From NCBI RefSeq assembly GCF_018873765.1, contig NC_057923.1, positions 59,514,593-59,578,592 on the forward strand: a stretch of DNA of 64,000 bases, in the 5' to 3' direction. Of the stretch, positions 36,904-48,499 are shown in pieces (the first letter of the stretch is position 1; each line of letters starts with the position of its first letter). The stretch comes from Telopea speciosissima. Taxonomy: Eukaryota; Streptophyta; Magnoliopsida; Proteales; Proteaceae. The notes under the pieces are model-generated. The model was given only the letters and a program-made list of their open reading frames with translations, had not been told where the DNA came from and did no database searches. Both the position numbers and the translations under genes were made by a program.

Positions 36904-37533
36904 GTTTAGTGAGCGTGTCTATTGGTTTGGTTTTAGCTCGGTTTAAGAAACAAAATGGACAAAAACAAAATCGAACCGAACCATGAATAGGAATACATTT
37001 TCAAAACCCAATCAACTCGGTTCGGTTCGATTTCAGTTTTTATTCGGTTTCGTATTCAGCTTCTTATTGGGTTTCAATTTGGTTTGAATGAGTTGATTGA
37101 CATGGCTCACCCACGATGTGATGACACGACTAATATAAGTTAAAATTGGGGCTGTGGTCAATAGTCCATACAGATCATGTTAACTGAATAGCTGCCATTG
37201 TTTGAATATCATTGATTTAGTGTGTTATAATAGTCAATAGAAATCATGATATGCTTTGATACTGAAACTTTCAGTCTTGGTTCAAAGGAAGGTAAGATAC
37301 TAAAGAAGTCCTTTTTTATTATCTTATTTCCCAATAGTTTATGGGATTAAGTTATGTACTAAACTTTGTTGTTCCATGTATTAGGTCTTGTTTAATTGGG
37401 TTAGTCAATTAATCAAATACCATTAAAAGTAGAAGAATCTGCCAGTGCCTAACCTTCCTTGTCATGTACAGATGTACTGGTTTGGAAATTCTAAAATTCT
37501 TGGTTGTCAAGAAACCTATCTATCTGTACTACC

Positions 37534-37541
37534 TATAAAAT
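37534..37541 (+). promoter_or_regulatory. TATA box of GST copy 3
   Basis: TATAAAAT, 97 bp upstream of the ATG at 37631, at the same place as in the sister copies. Confidence 0.6.
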
Positions 37542-37630
37542 GATCTTAGTGGAAGTGAAACCAAGAGTAAGAAGTTGAACTCTAATTAGTGATTAGAAAA
37601 GAGAGAAAAAGAGCAGCAGCTATAGCTATA

Positions 37631-38711
37631 ATGGCTGAGGAAGTAAAGGTGATGGGCATGTGGATAAGCCCTTTCAGTCGCAGAGTAGAGTTAGCTCTAA
37701 AACTGAAGGGTGTCTCTTATGAATACATTGAAGAAGATCTAGCTAATAAGAGTCCTTTGCTTCTCAAATATAACCCAATTCATAAGAAGATCCCTGTTCT
37801 CCTACACAACGAAAAGATCTTCATCGAATCCACTGTCATACTCGAATACATCGATGAGACATGGGAAGGCTATAGCTTACTGCCTGAAGATCCTTACCAG
37901 AGAGCCATGGCTCGTTTCTGGGTTAAGTTCATAGATGAGAAGGTAAGGTCATACATCTAAACTTATCTATTTCTGTGTTTATATTTGTTCATGAGTTAAT
38001 CTGGTTTATTGCTTCCACATTAACCAAAGACTTGGACCCACTTGTGACCCACACTTCCTGATCTTTGAGGAAGCCCAATACTTTGTATCCCCATTAAAAA
38101 TTTGAATGTCTAGTAATACAGAGATCACTGGATTGGAATCCCAATTGGATTCTGGTCTGATGGTTCTCTCTTGATCAGTTTCCAAATGGGTTTTGTTTAA
38201 ACCAAAAGGCCAGTATCTTTTTATGTCTGATGGGTCTCTCTTAATATGTTTCCAAATGGGTTTTGTTTCAGTCAAAAGGTGAGTATAATTATTTTGCATT
38301 CTCTGGTATGTAAAGCAAAGTTAAACTTCTTGTCAGCAGTGTGGGACTGCAGTGTGGATTGCTTGCTGGAGTGAAGGGAAGGATCAAGAGAAAGCCATGG
38401 AAGAGGCATGGGAGCACCTAAGGACACTGGAAAATGAGCTCAAGGGGAAGAAGTTCTTCGGAGGAGAGACTATTGGACTTGTAGACATTGCAGCTAACTT
38501 AATAGCTCTTTGGTTTGGAATATTTGAGGAAGTAGCTGGCATAAAATTACTAGATGAAGAAAAATTACCCATCTTATGCAGATGGATTGAACAGTTTCTC
38601 AGTTGTGATCTTGTCAAGGAATCCTTGCCTCCCAGAGATGAATTGCTCATGTTCTTTCAAGCTCGCAAGGAAGCTATTACTGCATCCAAATCCATGGTTT
38701 ATAAAATATAA
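37631..38711 (+). CDS. Tau-class glutathione S-transferase, copy 3
   Basis: Exons 37631-37942 and 38340-38711 give 227 residues. The catalytic S13 (WISPFSRR) and E66-S67 (IESTVILEY) are kept, as is the C-terminal [15 protein letters not shown] motif. Its intron (about 400 bp) is shorter than in copies 1 and 2. The acceptor is a tandem tcagcag (AG at 38335-38336 and 38338-38339), so splicing could give two products differing by one glutamine before CGTAVW; the sister copies lack this doubling. The frame is otherwise clean. It is close to copies 2 and 4 and likely has the same cytosolic conjugating role. A TATA box lies at 37534. Confidence 0.93.
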
Positions 38712-38918
38712 GTGACTGGTGTGTAATTGTCTTTTTTCTTTTGGTAGTAAACTTGGTACTTAAACATAATCATCCTAAGTACTTCTTGCATTTGTTTTCT
38801 GTTTTTTGTATTTCAATTTGTAGCCTCATCAGCAGCTAGTGAGTTGTATAATGGGACAGGTTTCTTAGATGAGGGGGATAGATTGAAGTGAATGTGGGTT
38901 TACACAGGCTATTGACAC

Positions 38919-38937
38919 CTCCCCCCCCCCCCCCCCT
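38919..38937 (+). repeat. Poly-C tract downstream of GST copy 3
   Basis: The same context as the C run after copy 1 (ctattgacac...). Its length differs among the copies. Confidence 0.85.
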
Positions 38938-39589
38938 GAGGTGCCAAGAAGATTTCCTCTTTAAATAAAACACAATCTTTATTGACTGGTAGGTTGCATC
39001 ATGAGGAACACACAGGAACATTTGGAACAAATTGTGCCAATGCAATTATGTGACATAATACAATTGGAGAGGTTTAAAAAAGATCGATTCGTCCAGTAAA
39101 AGAAGAGTTCAGCAAGGCTTACACTCACCTTAGCACAACTCAGTCTCAAACCTAGCCCAATTAGTAAATCACTTTCATTTTATCTCTGCCTTTAGGCCAA
39201 AAATCCAAACCTTGGGAAGCAATTACTTCACATTACATATCATTCACATTCACATAACAAAGAAGACATATAATACACATCACATAAGTGAGAAGACATA
39301 TCTTTCACATTCACATAACTAAGAAGACTTTTCTTTCACATTCACATAACATTCTATTCTGATTTATACAGGATTTGTACAAACACTCATTAATTCCTCA
39401 GAAGCAGGCGAGTGGTTCTTACAATACTAGTATGAAAGCTGCAGATAAGAATGAATGAATTCCCATGAAGTGTTGAAATCATAATGCTTCAAACTTGCAT
39501 TCATCTCATAATATTTCTTCACTTCTTGACAAATCCCAGAAAAACAAAAATTATCAAAAGGTATGGTAACCTCTTCAATGTTATTTGCT

Positions 39590-39740
39590 GGCTGTCACTA
39601 AGAGGGGGGGTAAATCAGTGACTGAATTTCTTTCAAATTTCTTCCCCACTGATACTGGTAGCCGTTGGTAAAATCTGAATAATAAGCACACAGTCATGTA
39701 CACACCCCAGCCAGACTCAAAGGCTCTACCAGGTATATAG
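39590..39740. mobile_element. Fragment of the 2.67 kb LTR family
   Basis: ctaagagggggggtaaatca and the later cacaccccagccagactc, then aaggctctaccaggta, match the solo LTR at 4285-6950 (about 4305 and 4622-4657), with the intervening part shortened. Both ends are lost. It sits in the spacer between GST copies 3 and 4. Confidence 0.65.
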
Positions 39741-39940
39741 TAATTTTGACAATATAGATATCTAGGTAATGGGATTGACCACATGTCAAATTTCAAACTC
39801 AGATTTAATCATGTACCCTCCGATATATGCCATACCCTTTCATTTATGTCCATGTATCCTCTCACAATGTCTTACTTCTCTTAATATTTTTGACATGGCT
39901 CACTTGGATTGGGCTCCTCTACGGTGTAGGGGTCCGCCGT

Positions 39941-40147
39941 ACATCTTGTGGCGCAGCACCAGAGCTCGCCATGTGGACGAGCTCCCCTTTGGATGGTGAG
40001 GATTGAGTTGGAAATCCGGATTTCAAAATTAAGAAATCCTTCTGTCCATCACATGTGCACCACCTAGCTTTTCCAGCTCGATCCATGCCGTCCAAAGGGG
40101 AGCGAGCTCATCCACGTGGTGAGGTCTGGTGCTGCACCACAAGATGT
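39941..40147. mobile_element. Foldback MITE between GST copies 3 and 4
   Basis: The arms 39941-39996 and 40088-40147 are inverted copies of about 56-60 bp (acatcttgtggcgcagcacc against the complement of a run ending accacaagatgt), with few differences. The true ends may extend to about 39905 and 40160. The matching place upstream of copy 3 (near 37105) joins gacatggctcacc to gatgtgatgacacgac with no insertion, so an empty site is present in the window. Confidence 0.7.
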
Positions 40148-40488
40148 GGGGCCATCATGTGATGTCACGACTAATATAGGTTGAAATTGGGGCTGCAGTC
40201 AATAGTCAATACATGTCATGTTAACTCAATAGCCATTGTTTGAATATCATTGATTAAGTGTGTTATAATAGTCAATAGAAATTATGATATGCTTAGATAC
40301 TGAAAGTTTCAGTCTTGGTTCAAAGGAAGGGTAATCAAATAACATTAAAAGTAGAAGAATTTATACATAAATATCACTAATAAGTGCTAGTGTCAAACCT
40401 TCCTTGTCATGTATAGATGTTCTGGTTTGAAAATTATAGAATTCTTGGTTGTCAAGAAACCTATCTATCTATAGTACCTATAAAAAGA

Positions 40489-40496
40489 ACTTAATG
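40489..40496 (+). promoter_or_regulatory. TATA box of GST copy 4
   Basis: TATAAAAA, 88 bp upstream of the ATG at 40577. Confidence 0.6.
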
Positions 40497-40576
40497 GAAG
40501 TGAAACAAAGAGTAAGGAAGTTGAACTCTTAGTAGTCATTAGAAAAGAGAGAAACAGAGCAGCAGCTATAGCTATA

Positions 40577-41589
40577 ATGGCTGAGGAAGTTAAGGTGATG
40601 GGCATGTGGATAAGCCCTTTCAGTCGCAGAGTGGAGCTAGCTCTGAAACTGAAGGGTGTCTCTTATGAATACATCCAAGAAGATCTAGCTAACAAGAGTC
40701 CTTTGCTTCTCAAATATAACCCAATTCATAAGAAGATCCCTGTTCTCCTACACAACGAAAAGATCATCGTCGAATCCACTGTCATACTCGAATACATTGA
40801 TGAGACATGGGAAGGCTATAGCTTACTGCCTGAAGATCCTTACCAGAGAGCCATGGCTCGTTTCTGGGTTAAGTTCATAGACGAGAAGGTAAGGAAATAC
40901 ATTTAAACTTATCTATTTCTGTGTTTATATTTGTTCATGAGTTAATCTGGTTTATGTATATGGCTAATTAAATGAGTTTGTCTAGGACTATTAGATTGTT
41001 AATCTCCATTAAAAAAAAATTAAATATCCAGTAATCCAGAGATCACTGGAATGGATTCCAAAGGGATTTATTTAAAGGGATCTCATGTTAATTGGATTCA
41101 GCTCTGATGGTTCCCTCTTGATCAGTTTCCAAATGGGTTTTGTTTAAACCAAAAGGCCAGAATCATTATTTTGCATTCTCTGGTAATTCTAAAGTTAGTT
41201 AAACTTCTTGTCTGCAGTGTTGGCCTGCAGTGTGGATTGCTTGCTGGAGTGAAGGGAAGGAGCAAGAGAAAGCCATGGAAGAGGCATGGGAGCACCTAAG
41301 GACACTGGAAAATGAGCTCAAGGGCAAGAAGTTCTTTGGAGGAGAGACTATTGGACTTGTAGACATTGTAGCTAACTTAATAGCTTTTGGGGTTGGAATA
41401 ATTGAGGAAGTAGTAGGCATAAAATTGCTAGATGAAGAGAAATTACCCATCTTATGCAGATGGATTGAACAGCTTCTCAGTTGTGATGTTGTCAAGGAAT
41501 GCTTGCCTCCCAGAGATGAATTGCTTATGTTCTTTCAAGCTCGAAAGGAAGCTATCATTGCAACCAAATCCATGGTTTATAAAATTTAA
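40577..41589 (+). CDS. Tau-class glutathione S-transferase, copy 4
   Basis: Exons 40577-40888 and 41218-41589 (phase 0, gtaagg...ctgcag) give 227 residues. S13 (WISPFSRR) and E66-S67 (VESTVILEY) are intact. Exon 2 starts [13 protein letters not shown], closest to what copy 1 would have encoded. Its intron (329 bp) is the shortest of the four. Differences from the others include YIQEDL for YIEEDL and IEQLLS for IEQFLS. No upstream in-frame ATG precedes the conserved MAEEV start. It ends the array: the downstream poly-C segment shared by copies 1-3 is absent here, and a T homopolymer of about 22 bases follows the stop. Expected role is glutathione conjugation in the cytosol. Confidence 0.93.
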
Positions 41590-41599
41590 GTGACTACTG

Positions 41600-42900
41600 T
41601 GTAATTGTCTTTTTTTTTTTTTTTTTTTTTTTTTGGGTAGTGAACTTGTTACTAAATCTTATGCTTTTTGACTTCTTGTAATTGTGTTTTAGGAAGGAAT
41701 GATGAGAATAAGCAAATTAGCCAAGGGTTTCATACTATTTTAGTGAAAATACAACACTATGAGACTCATTTGTTTATAATAAAGGCTCATTTTGGCTGAT
41801 ACAAACCAAGGGAACATTGTCCTCTCTAGCTAGACTCTAGAGTAAAGAAATGGGAAATTGATATGGTGAACCACAGTGGGGCACAACTTTTTTAAAGTTC
41901 TATGAAATAGTTCTTATGGAAATTTAAGGAGCACAATCCCATGCAATCTGAAAACCAAAAACAGAATAAGGCCTTGAGTAGAGGTTGATATGTTCAACTC
42001 AGAGCCTCAGTGCACAAGGAGACAACTCAGAGCTTCACTGAATCAACTCAATTTCAGTTAATTTGTGCTGAAACTTGCCATATGAGTAGGGTTGATATGT
42101 TCAATATTTTCCCAAGTTTTTGGTATCCATAAGTTAGCACTTGGCAAGTCAGAGAAGTTTCATGGACTACAGGCTTAAACTTGCTTAAATGGCTGGTTCC
42201 AAAGTGAGTTTAGATCATAATCTTGCCATAGATGGCCTTATCGGAGTGTATCTATATCATCTATCCTTTTGGCTGCAATCTTGCAACCCATTGGATCTCA
42301 AGTATTTTCAACACCTCCTAAACTATATGGCTAAATAGGGGGAATACAACCCATTGCTACTGCCTTATTTAATAATACCCACAATAGAGATAATCTATTT
42401 ATAACTTGAAAGAAGTGATACTTGTAAGCTGATGTGGCCTACATTGCCACATCAGTATGGAGGGAAATTTGTACTACCGTCAATGGGAATTTCTTGATGG
42501 TGGAAGTGAGGGAGATTTAAGTACTTCTTATAGGTCCCTAGCACACCACAATGGAAAGGAGGGTAGTGCAATTGAATCCCCTTTGTCTGAGAGAGATTTG
42601 GAGGTGTCATTGGAAAGAATAGCAGGAACCATTGGTCCCTAGTCTGTTATCTCTGTTTAAGGTTTTCTTTCATTTGGTGTCAGAGGAAGTCATCTTTGTG
42701 GTTGTTCACATCATACAAATTTTGGCCATAAAATAATAAAAGAACTTCTCTAGCGTAATGATCTCACCAAGAAAGATCGGGGCCATCAGTGTCAACCAAA
42801 GTAACTGCAACTATCAGCCTTACCGCCGGCAGCCACGGTGAGCTTCTACGGCTGCGTGAGGTTTACGGTTGGAACCTGGGAGTATAACTCTTGGCACTAT
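41600..42900. other. Spacer after the GST array, nothing recognised
   Basis: After a poly-T tract (about 41612-41633) the sequence shows no exon or known repeat that I can support. A short open frame at 42457-42642 has no recognisable motif. Confidence 0.4.
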
Positions 42901-42904
42901 AAGG

Positions 42905-43137
42905 TGCTGTTTGGGTTTTTAAGCTACTGTTTGGGTATACTTATACACCTGTTTGTCTACTTACGGTACTGTTTGGCCATTTAAGTATCTGTCTGATTAT
43001 TTTAAAATGGCGTTTGACCATTATCAAACCTTGTTAAGTTATTTAAGGTGTAGTTTGGCTATTTATGCACCTCTTTGGTCCTTTAGAACCGGTTTGGCTA
43101 TTTATGATGCTGCTTGCATATATAGGAGTGGTTTGCC
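42905..43137 (+). repeat. Degenerate minisatellite, ~20-21 bp period, about 12 units
   Basis: A unit like ctgtttggctatttaagta recurs. TTTGG-type cores start at 42910, 42930, 42952, 42972, 42992 (TCTGA), 43013, about 43031, 43054, 43074, 43093, 43113 and 43132. The spacing stays at 18-23 bp, mostly 20-21. Units are well diverged, so the array is old. Confidence 0.75.
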
Positions 43138-43642
43138 AAGTTATGGGGGGTTAGTCTACGGCCTTGGGCATCACTACAATTGCCAAAGACATTACATTTA
43201 GGGGAATAGAGAGGGAAAATAATCCTTTCCAAGAGAGAGGATTGAATGGTTGAGATGATTCTCATTCCATCCAACAGTCAATAAGATGCTAGCGAATAAA
43301 TTTCCATTATACACCATTAGTGTGTAGATCCCTTTCCCCTTGATTTCCATATTAATATAACAAACTAACAATAATTATAGCCTTTTCACTAATTTTGAAA
43401 GAATTGCTCAAATTCAATCATACTATTTCTAGTTCAATTCTCCCACTGCAAAATTTTGTGTCCTCAGTCACATCCATGGGTTTTTCTATGAGCGAAAACT
43501 TGTATTGGTCTTTGTTACATGATCGAAGTATCTCACATGGGTGAGAGACCCACTCTGCAGCCTTGTGATCAGAATGTCAAAGATACCCCGCCAAACTGGC
43601 TAGTCTGTGCAGGAACTACTCAGAATTGCAAAAGAGGTGAAA

Positions 43643-46600
43643 TCACCAGATCTTCTTTCTGACCCAAAACAGGAGGATGACTACTCCAATGACGATAGCA
43701 ACAGGAGCCCATTTTCGAATTAAAGCCTGCAATTGGGCCATTCAACAAACTATGAAAACTACTGACAGATTTGTAAGACATTAGTTGGAACAAAGATAAT
43801 GCAGTGGTAAATTTGCTATGTATAAAACCCAGAAGTCTAAAAACAGGGGAGAAAGAAATCATCAAAAAATGCAAAGAAGTCCCAATATCTTGTGTCACTA
43901 CTTTTAACAGATGGTTAAATCTGGTTCTACAGTCAATTGCATGTCAGCATCTCCCCGCCATTTTAAAGTCTGATGACCTCCAAGGCAAATACAGTGAGCC
44001 AATTCCAGATCAGGATTAGATAAAAATTCATAACAGGGCCAATGATTCCTCTCTGAATCATTTCTTTCTACAAACTAAACTGAGTTCCAACAAGACAGGA
44101 TGTAAATGGATCTAATTTACTTGCAATTCTAGTAGTATGGGAACATAGATTACAGTTGTTATTTTAAAATCAGATGTGCGATGCAGTCTGTCAATCTTGC
44201 TAATATTTAAGTTATTTACCTGACAAACTCTACATGATTACATCCCTATTTGAGATGTCAACTGCTGTGCAGAAGTGAAACTTTCTGTAACTTTAAAAAA
44301 AAAAAAAAGGGAAACAAAACAAAATTTCATCTATGCTAACATACAAGTACAGAACAGAAAGTCTTCCCCCCCCCCCCCCTTTTCACCGCACTTAATGGCA
44401 ATCTACCTAGTAAAAAACCCATCATACTGCAAAATCTGATGGATTTGGACTCTCTCTCTCTCTCTCTTTCTCTACATAATATTGATGTGCTTGCTTTACC
44501 TTTTGAGTCGGACTATGTACATGGATGTAGTAGATCTGTAGATGGATACTTGCCTCACTCTTTTTCTACTTAAGGTTTTCCCATCCTCCTTGTTTCTCCA
44601 GTCATTCCAATCATCACACTATCATGAATAAAGACAAACTGTGGGAAGTCCTCTATATGACCAGTTAACTTATTCACAACTAATGTAAGGAGATGAGCCT
44701 CAACACTAACACCCCATATAAAGTAATAAGACATGGGGATACTTACCCCTGATTAAAGTAGGATCAAAATAAAACTATTTCTGGGTCGCAGAACTTATTC
44801 CAATTTAACATTTAACAGGGGTACTCTTTATGAGTGGTGAGCCTTGGCGCAATGGTTAAGTTGTGCTATTGCAACCTGTTGATTGTGGGATTCAAAACTT
44901 GTAAACAGCCTCTCCTGCGAAGCAGGGGGTAAGGCTGTTTACGCTGCCCCTCCCAGACCCTTCAGTGGTGGGAGCCTTGTGCATTGGGTTTCTCTTTGTA
45001 CTCTTTATGAGAACAGTCTATATGTATGAGTGGGAGCCTTGCATTGGGTTGGTATTTTTTACTCTTCATAAGAACTATCTATATATATGATAGATTGATT
45101 GACACCCTTTTCACACGTAAAGAATCATTGACAACGCCTTCTATTAGCTGAAATAAAGAAAAATTTTGAAGAGGCTACCCTCAGAGGCTCCATGATATAT
45201 AAAGCATATCATCATTGACCAGAAATCCAGCAATTTCAACAGCACAGCAAAATGTGAATGCAAGTATTTCATATGAGGCCAAATCGGTAATAAGAGCATA
45301 ATAAAATCCACCAAAATTTTTTATTCAAGCAGCTTTGGAAGTTTTCGCCAATATAGCATATGGAATCATTGAATTTACCTGTCGATTTAGATCTCTTGCC
45401 TTATCAGCATAGATGCGAGATTCAGAGGTCAGCCGGCTTGACAATTGACTAACCTCTACAAAGTCAGATACAGGAAAAGAAATCACATATGAAGTCAAGA
45501 AAAAACAAATGAAAATATATACCAGGCAGATACAATTGTATTTCAGATTTCAAAAAAGAATACAAACGGCTAGCCTCTTAAGCAAGACAACAAATGTCAA
45601 ATGGTAGAATCAACCAAACTTAAGTTTCAAGAGCAAGCATTAAGTTGGTTATTAGGTCAAAGCCATCCTTCCATGCCTCTCCATTTACTGAATGCCTGTT
45701 CAAGTTTCCTACGAAGCTCGCTCTATTATTTGAGGAGTTTCAAATGGATTTCTTGAGTGATCAAGGAATAAGTGGGCCAGAAGAGATCACTTGATCAAAT
45801 AGAAGACGGTGTGCAAATTCAAGATAATTAATGATAACAGTCTGGGTAACATTGTGGTTCAGAATGAAGTAGTTTAGGCTGACCTAACAATCATCATTTT
45901 CTTCACAAGTCAAGTAACTACAGCGATTCCTAACCCTAAGGAAGCTAGAGAGCTAGTTGCATAAAATGACTTGACCAAACAGGATTTGAAAAAGAAAAAA
46001 AAAAAGATGGGACTTTGGTAGCAGTCACATCTCATAGGTATCACTGGCATTCCCATGGAACTTATTCCTGCTACAGGTCAGCTATAATCACTGACTTAAA
46101 TAGGAAATATAGAAAACTCTTTCCATAAATTTTGGACATTCAAAATTCATGAATCAGTCAAAAAATTTGAGCATCTTAGACTGATGCAATTTTTTTTTAA
46201 ACTTGAAGAGACACGAAATAATAGAACCCAAAACCCATGCAAATAGAGATAAAACTGAACTTACGGTCCAGCTTTTCACCAACACCAAGAACTTCCTGTA
46301 CATTACGAGTCATTATTTGATGTACTTCATAGAGTTCATCATTCAACTTTGAAAGGTTCCGCTGAGTACGTGTATCCAGGTATAATTTCTTGGTCTTCTG
46401 TATGAATGTATCTATCAAAGAAAAACAGAAGAAAATAACAAATCCAACAGAATACAATAAGTACATGAGCAAAACAGATGAAATAAGAAGGTAAAAGTAA
46501 AGAGCAAATAACAAACTGTATAGAGACATACCAAATTTAATAAAGGCATAAGGTCTGGCAGCAGTTTCAATTTGATTCCCATTGACTTTCTCAAATTCAT

Positions 46601-47848
46601 TCTTGAGGTCTTCTAGATATTGAAATGCAAGTTTCTTTGGATACGAACGATCACACATTGTCAGGTAACATACACGGCCTTCAATAATATAGCTGTCATT
46701 ATGGGTCAAGGATTTACGTTTCAAAAAGGTCAACATGACAGTTAAAACTGAACAAAACACCATACGGATATTAAAGTTTTCCCCTATTCAAAAAGTAAAA
46801 GGGAAAAGTAGGCAACTGAATATTCATCCACATAACTCAGGACAACCCACGGTTTGATCGGGGTCGGATCGGCCGAGCTCAATCCCGATTCTGGCCGATA
46901 TAGTTGTCATAGCATCTAGGTGAACCAAAGCATTGGAAAGGGGCTGGATGCAAGGTGACACCAAAAAGGCACCTTGACAATTATGCCAGCCGATATGGCT
47001 CATCCGATCCTTGTATGTAAAAAACTCTAGATATCAAGAATATACCAATTCCAGGGCCGATTCAGCCAGGACCAGTCTGGATCCCAATTCCGTGTTTTGA
47101 ATCCCTGGACAACTAGTTTAAATTGATGTCCATCTTATTTGCATAAAAGTACGTATAATGTGGCATGTGCAAAACACATCAATTGTTTGACACAGATTAC
47201 GGATGAGTAGTAAGTCAGAGCTTGGTTGATAACCAACAAGTCCTGTTAAGCATCATTATTTATTGCAACTGCATTCCCCAGCTACAGAGCTTGGAAAATT
47301 GCATATCCATTTGAAAAAAAATGTCTCGGCAAATGGCATGGGTGACCCAAAAACACAAGTCCCCTGGTTACAGGAGCCATCCTTTGCATGTCACAGCAAA
47401 AACATTATGCTTAAACTATTTCTGATTCATTCTGATGACCCGTGCATTATATGGAAAATGTGAGAGAACAAAATTCTTAAAATTGCACAAATTTTTTCGA
47501 TCAGATTTTCTAAACGCAACCAGTTCTATGAAAAGATTGAAACAATTATAGAAAAAAAGTGAGAATAACAAAGATTTATATCAGCTCAATGCATGTGCGA
47601 AGTGAGGTTATAAATGAAAAAGGTGTAGAGAACATCAAATAGCACATTTTTAAAGGATACTGAAAAACATAAGGACCAGTTTCAAGAGACATTCTCGAAG
47701 CCTCATTCTGGCCCTTTGACAGATTCTTGAACAAAGCCTTGGCCTGCTGCTTGTAGAATTCGGTGTCTCTTACATCACGGCCATCATCAAGTCCTTCTGC
47801 TAGTGGAAGGCCATCGGTAACACGAGCTATCATTGTTAGCTTCACCAT
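43643..47848 (-). CDS. SEC22: SEC22-type longin R-SNARE (ER-Golgi vesicle transport)
   Basis: Five coding exons on the minus strand: 47848-47661, 46692-46532, 46411-46265, 45455-45379 and 43726-43643 (TGA at 43645-43643). They join in frame to 218 residues, the length of Arabidopsis SEC22. Residues 1 to about 120 are the longin domain (MVKLTMIARVTDGLPLAEG, YIIEGRVCYLTMCDRSYPKK). Residues 130-190 are the R-SNARE coiled coil with zero-layer R152 (IMTRNVQEVL). A C-terminal membrane anchor (PVAIVIGVVILLFWV) is followed by a short basic tail. The protein should sit on ER and early Golgi membranes and pair with Q-SNAREs for fusion. The ATG at 47848 fits the family; an upstream GTG codon is not a start. 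A plausible 5'-UTR acceptor (gtgtag) lies just upstream of the start. The last intron (43727-45378) contains a complete Au SINE. Confidence 0.95.
44366..44380 (+). repeat. Poly-C tract in the SEC22 last intron
   Basis: A C run. A (CT)n microsatellite follows at about 44450-44468. Confidence 0.85.
44835..44997 (+). mobile_element. Au SINE, complete, 14 bp target duplication
   Basis: A tRNA-derived SINE with an A-box-like run (gccttggcgcaatggttaag), a B-box-like run (gattgtgggattcaaaac), the family block acagcctctcctgcgaagca then gggggtaaggctg, and the 3' signature ggtgggagccttgtgcattg. It is flanked by exact 14 bp repeats GTACTCTTTATGAG (44821-44834 and 44998-45011). Downstream (45012-45095) part of the tail and duplication recur in diverged form. 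It lies in a SEC22 intron, opposite to the gene. Confidence 0.85.
46850..47110. mobile_element. MITE-like cluster upstream of SEC22 exon 2
   Basis: Sequence rich in gatcggccgat-type words (46855-46900 and 46985-47100), similar to 27485-27735. It is interrupted by a small copy of the MITE described at 36367 (about 46898-46985). It lies in the first coding intron of SEC22. The borders are approximate. Confidence 0.4.
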
Positions 47849-48129
47849 TTTCACTGTTACAGCCCAGAGCTACACAACCCACAATATGAATTAAAAAATC
47901 AGCACTAATGGGGAACAAACTGATAGCTGTATAAGTAATCCAGCCATTCAATGTCTAACAGATACAAGGAAAATTGAGAACAAATGTTTTATCTCCAATT
48001 TCTTGCTACCAACTCTACTAACCAGTATGAATATTTCTCTTCCAGGTCGTATTAACTTCACACTGTCACAGGCCAAGTGCCAGAAACCTGGCATAATGCA
48101 AGATTAATATCTCAAATTTCAAATAGCTC

Positions 48130-48480
48130 ATCAAAACCTGAAGGGCAATTCCATAATCCATGCAATTTCAAGTGTAACAACAATGAACATGTAGTACAGA
48201 ACAGATTGGGCAATAGATCAAGAATTCAAGACATACAACCATGAATATTATTTAGTTATAAGAATGAACATCATACATCTACTCAACAAAACCTGAAAGA
48301 CATTCTGTCATCTAGATGCATTTTCAAGTGTAACAACAATGAACATGTAGCAAAGAATCAGATGAGGCAAATAGATCAAGAATTCAAGACACAACCACCA
48401 TCGACCAGATGCATTTCCAATTGTGACAATAATGAATATATACAGATCAAGAATACAAGACAAAACCATGGATATCATTT
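48130..48480 (+). repeat. Three diverged tandem copies, ~156 bp unit
   Basis: ttcaagtgtaacaacaatga occurs at 48167 and 48323, and a diverged form (ttccaattgtgacaataatg) at about 48413. Each is followed by agatcaagaattcaagaca-like sequence. The third copy is shortened. It lies just upstream of the SEC22 start codon. Confidence 0.75.
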
Positions 48481-48499
48481 AGTTAGTAAGATTGAACTA

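Larger units (their letters stand above)
27840..41640 (+). repeat. Tandem segmental duplication carrying the four GST genes
   Basis: Distances between start codons are 3775, 3930 and 2946 bp. Each unit shares upstream sequence (aatagaaatcatgat, gatactgaaactttcagtct) and the TATA region. Copies 1-3 also share the downstream poly-C block. The far-upstream block (catccaacagaa to gtcaaatttca) occurs at about 27850-27990, 36160-36330 and partly at 39735-39805. The units differ mainly by mobile-element insertions: the gene-carrying element before copy 1, a SINE after copy 1, LINE and hAT pieces before copy 3, and an LTR fragment and a MITE before copy 4. Confidence 0.85.

Noticed and set aside
42953-43201. 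Coding gene with a seven-residue repeat over the minisatellite
   Set aside because: No ATG-led frame covers the array cleanly, and units vary in length by non-multiples of three.
43620-43898. 92-codon minus-strand frame
   Set aside because: It overlaps the last SEC22 exon in a different frame; the SEC22 frame gives the conserved membrane anchor.
48130-48480. CRISPR-like repeat-spacer pattern
   Set aside because: The copies are diverged, long and few, and the window is plant DNA; this is an ordinary tandem duplication.
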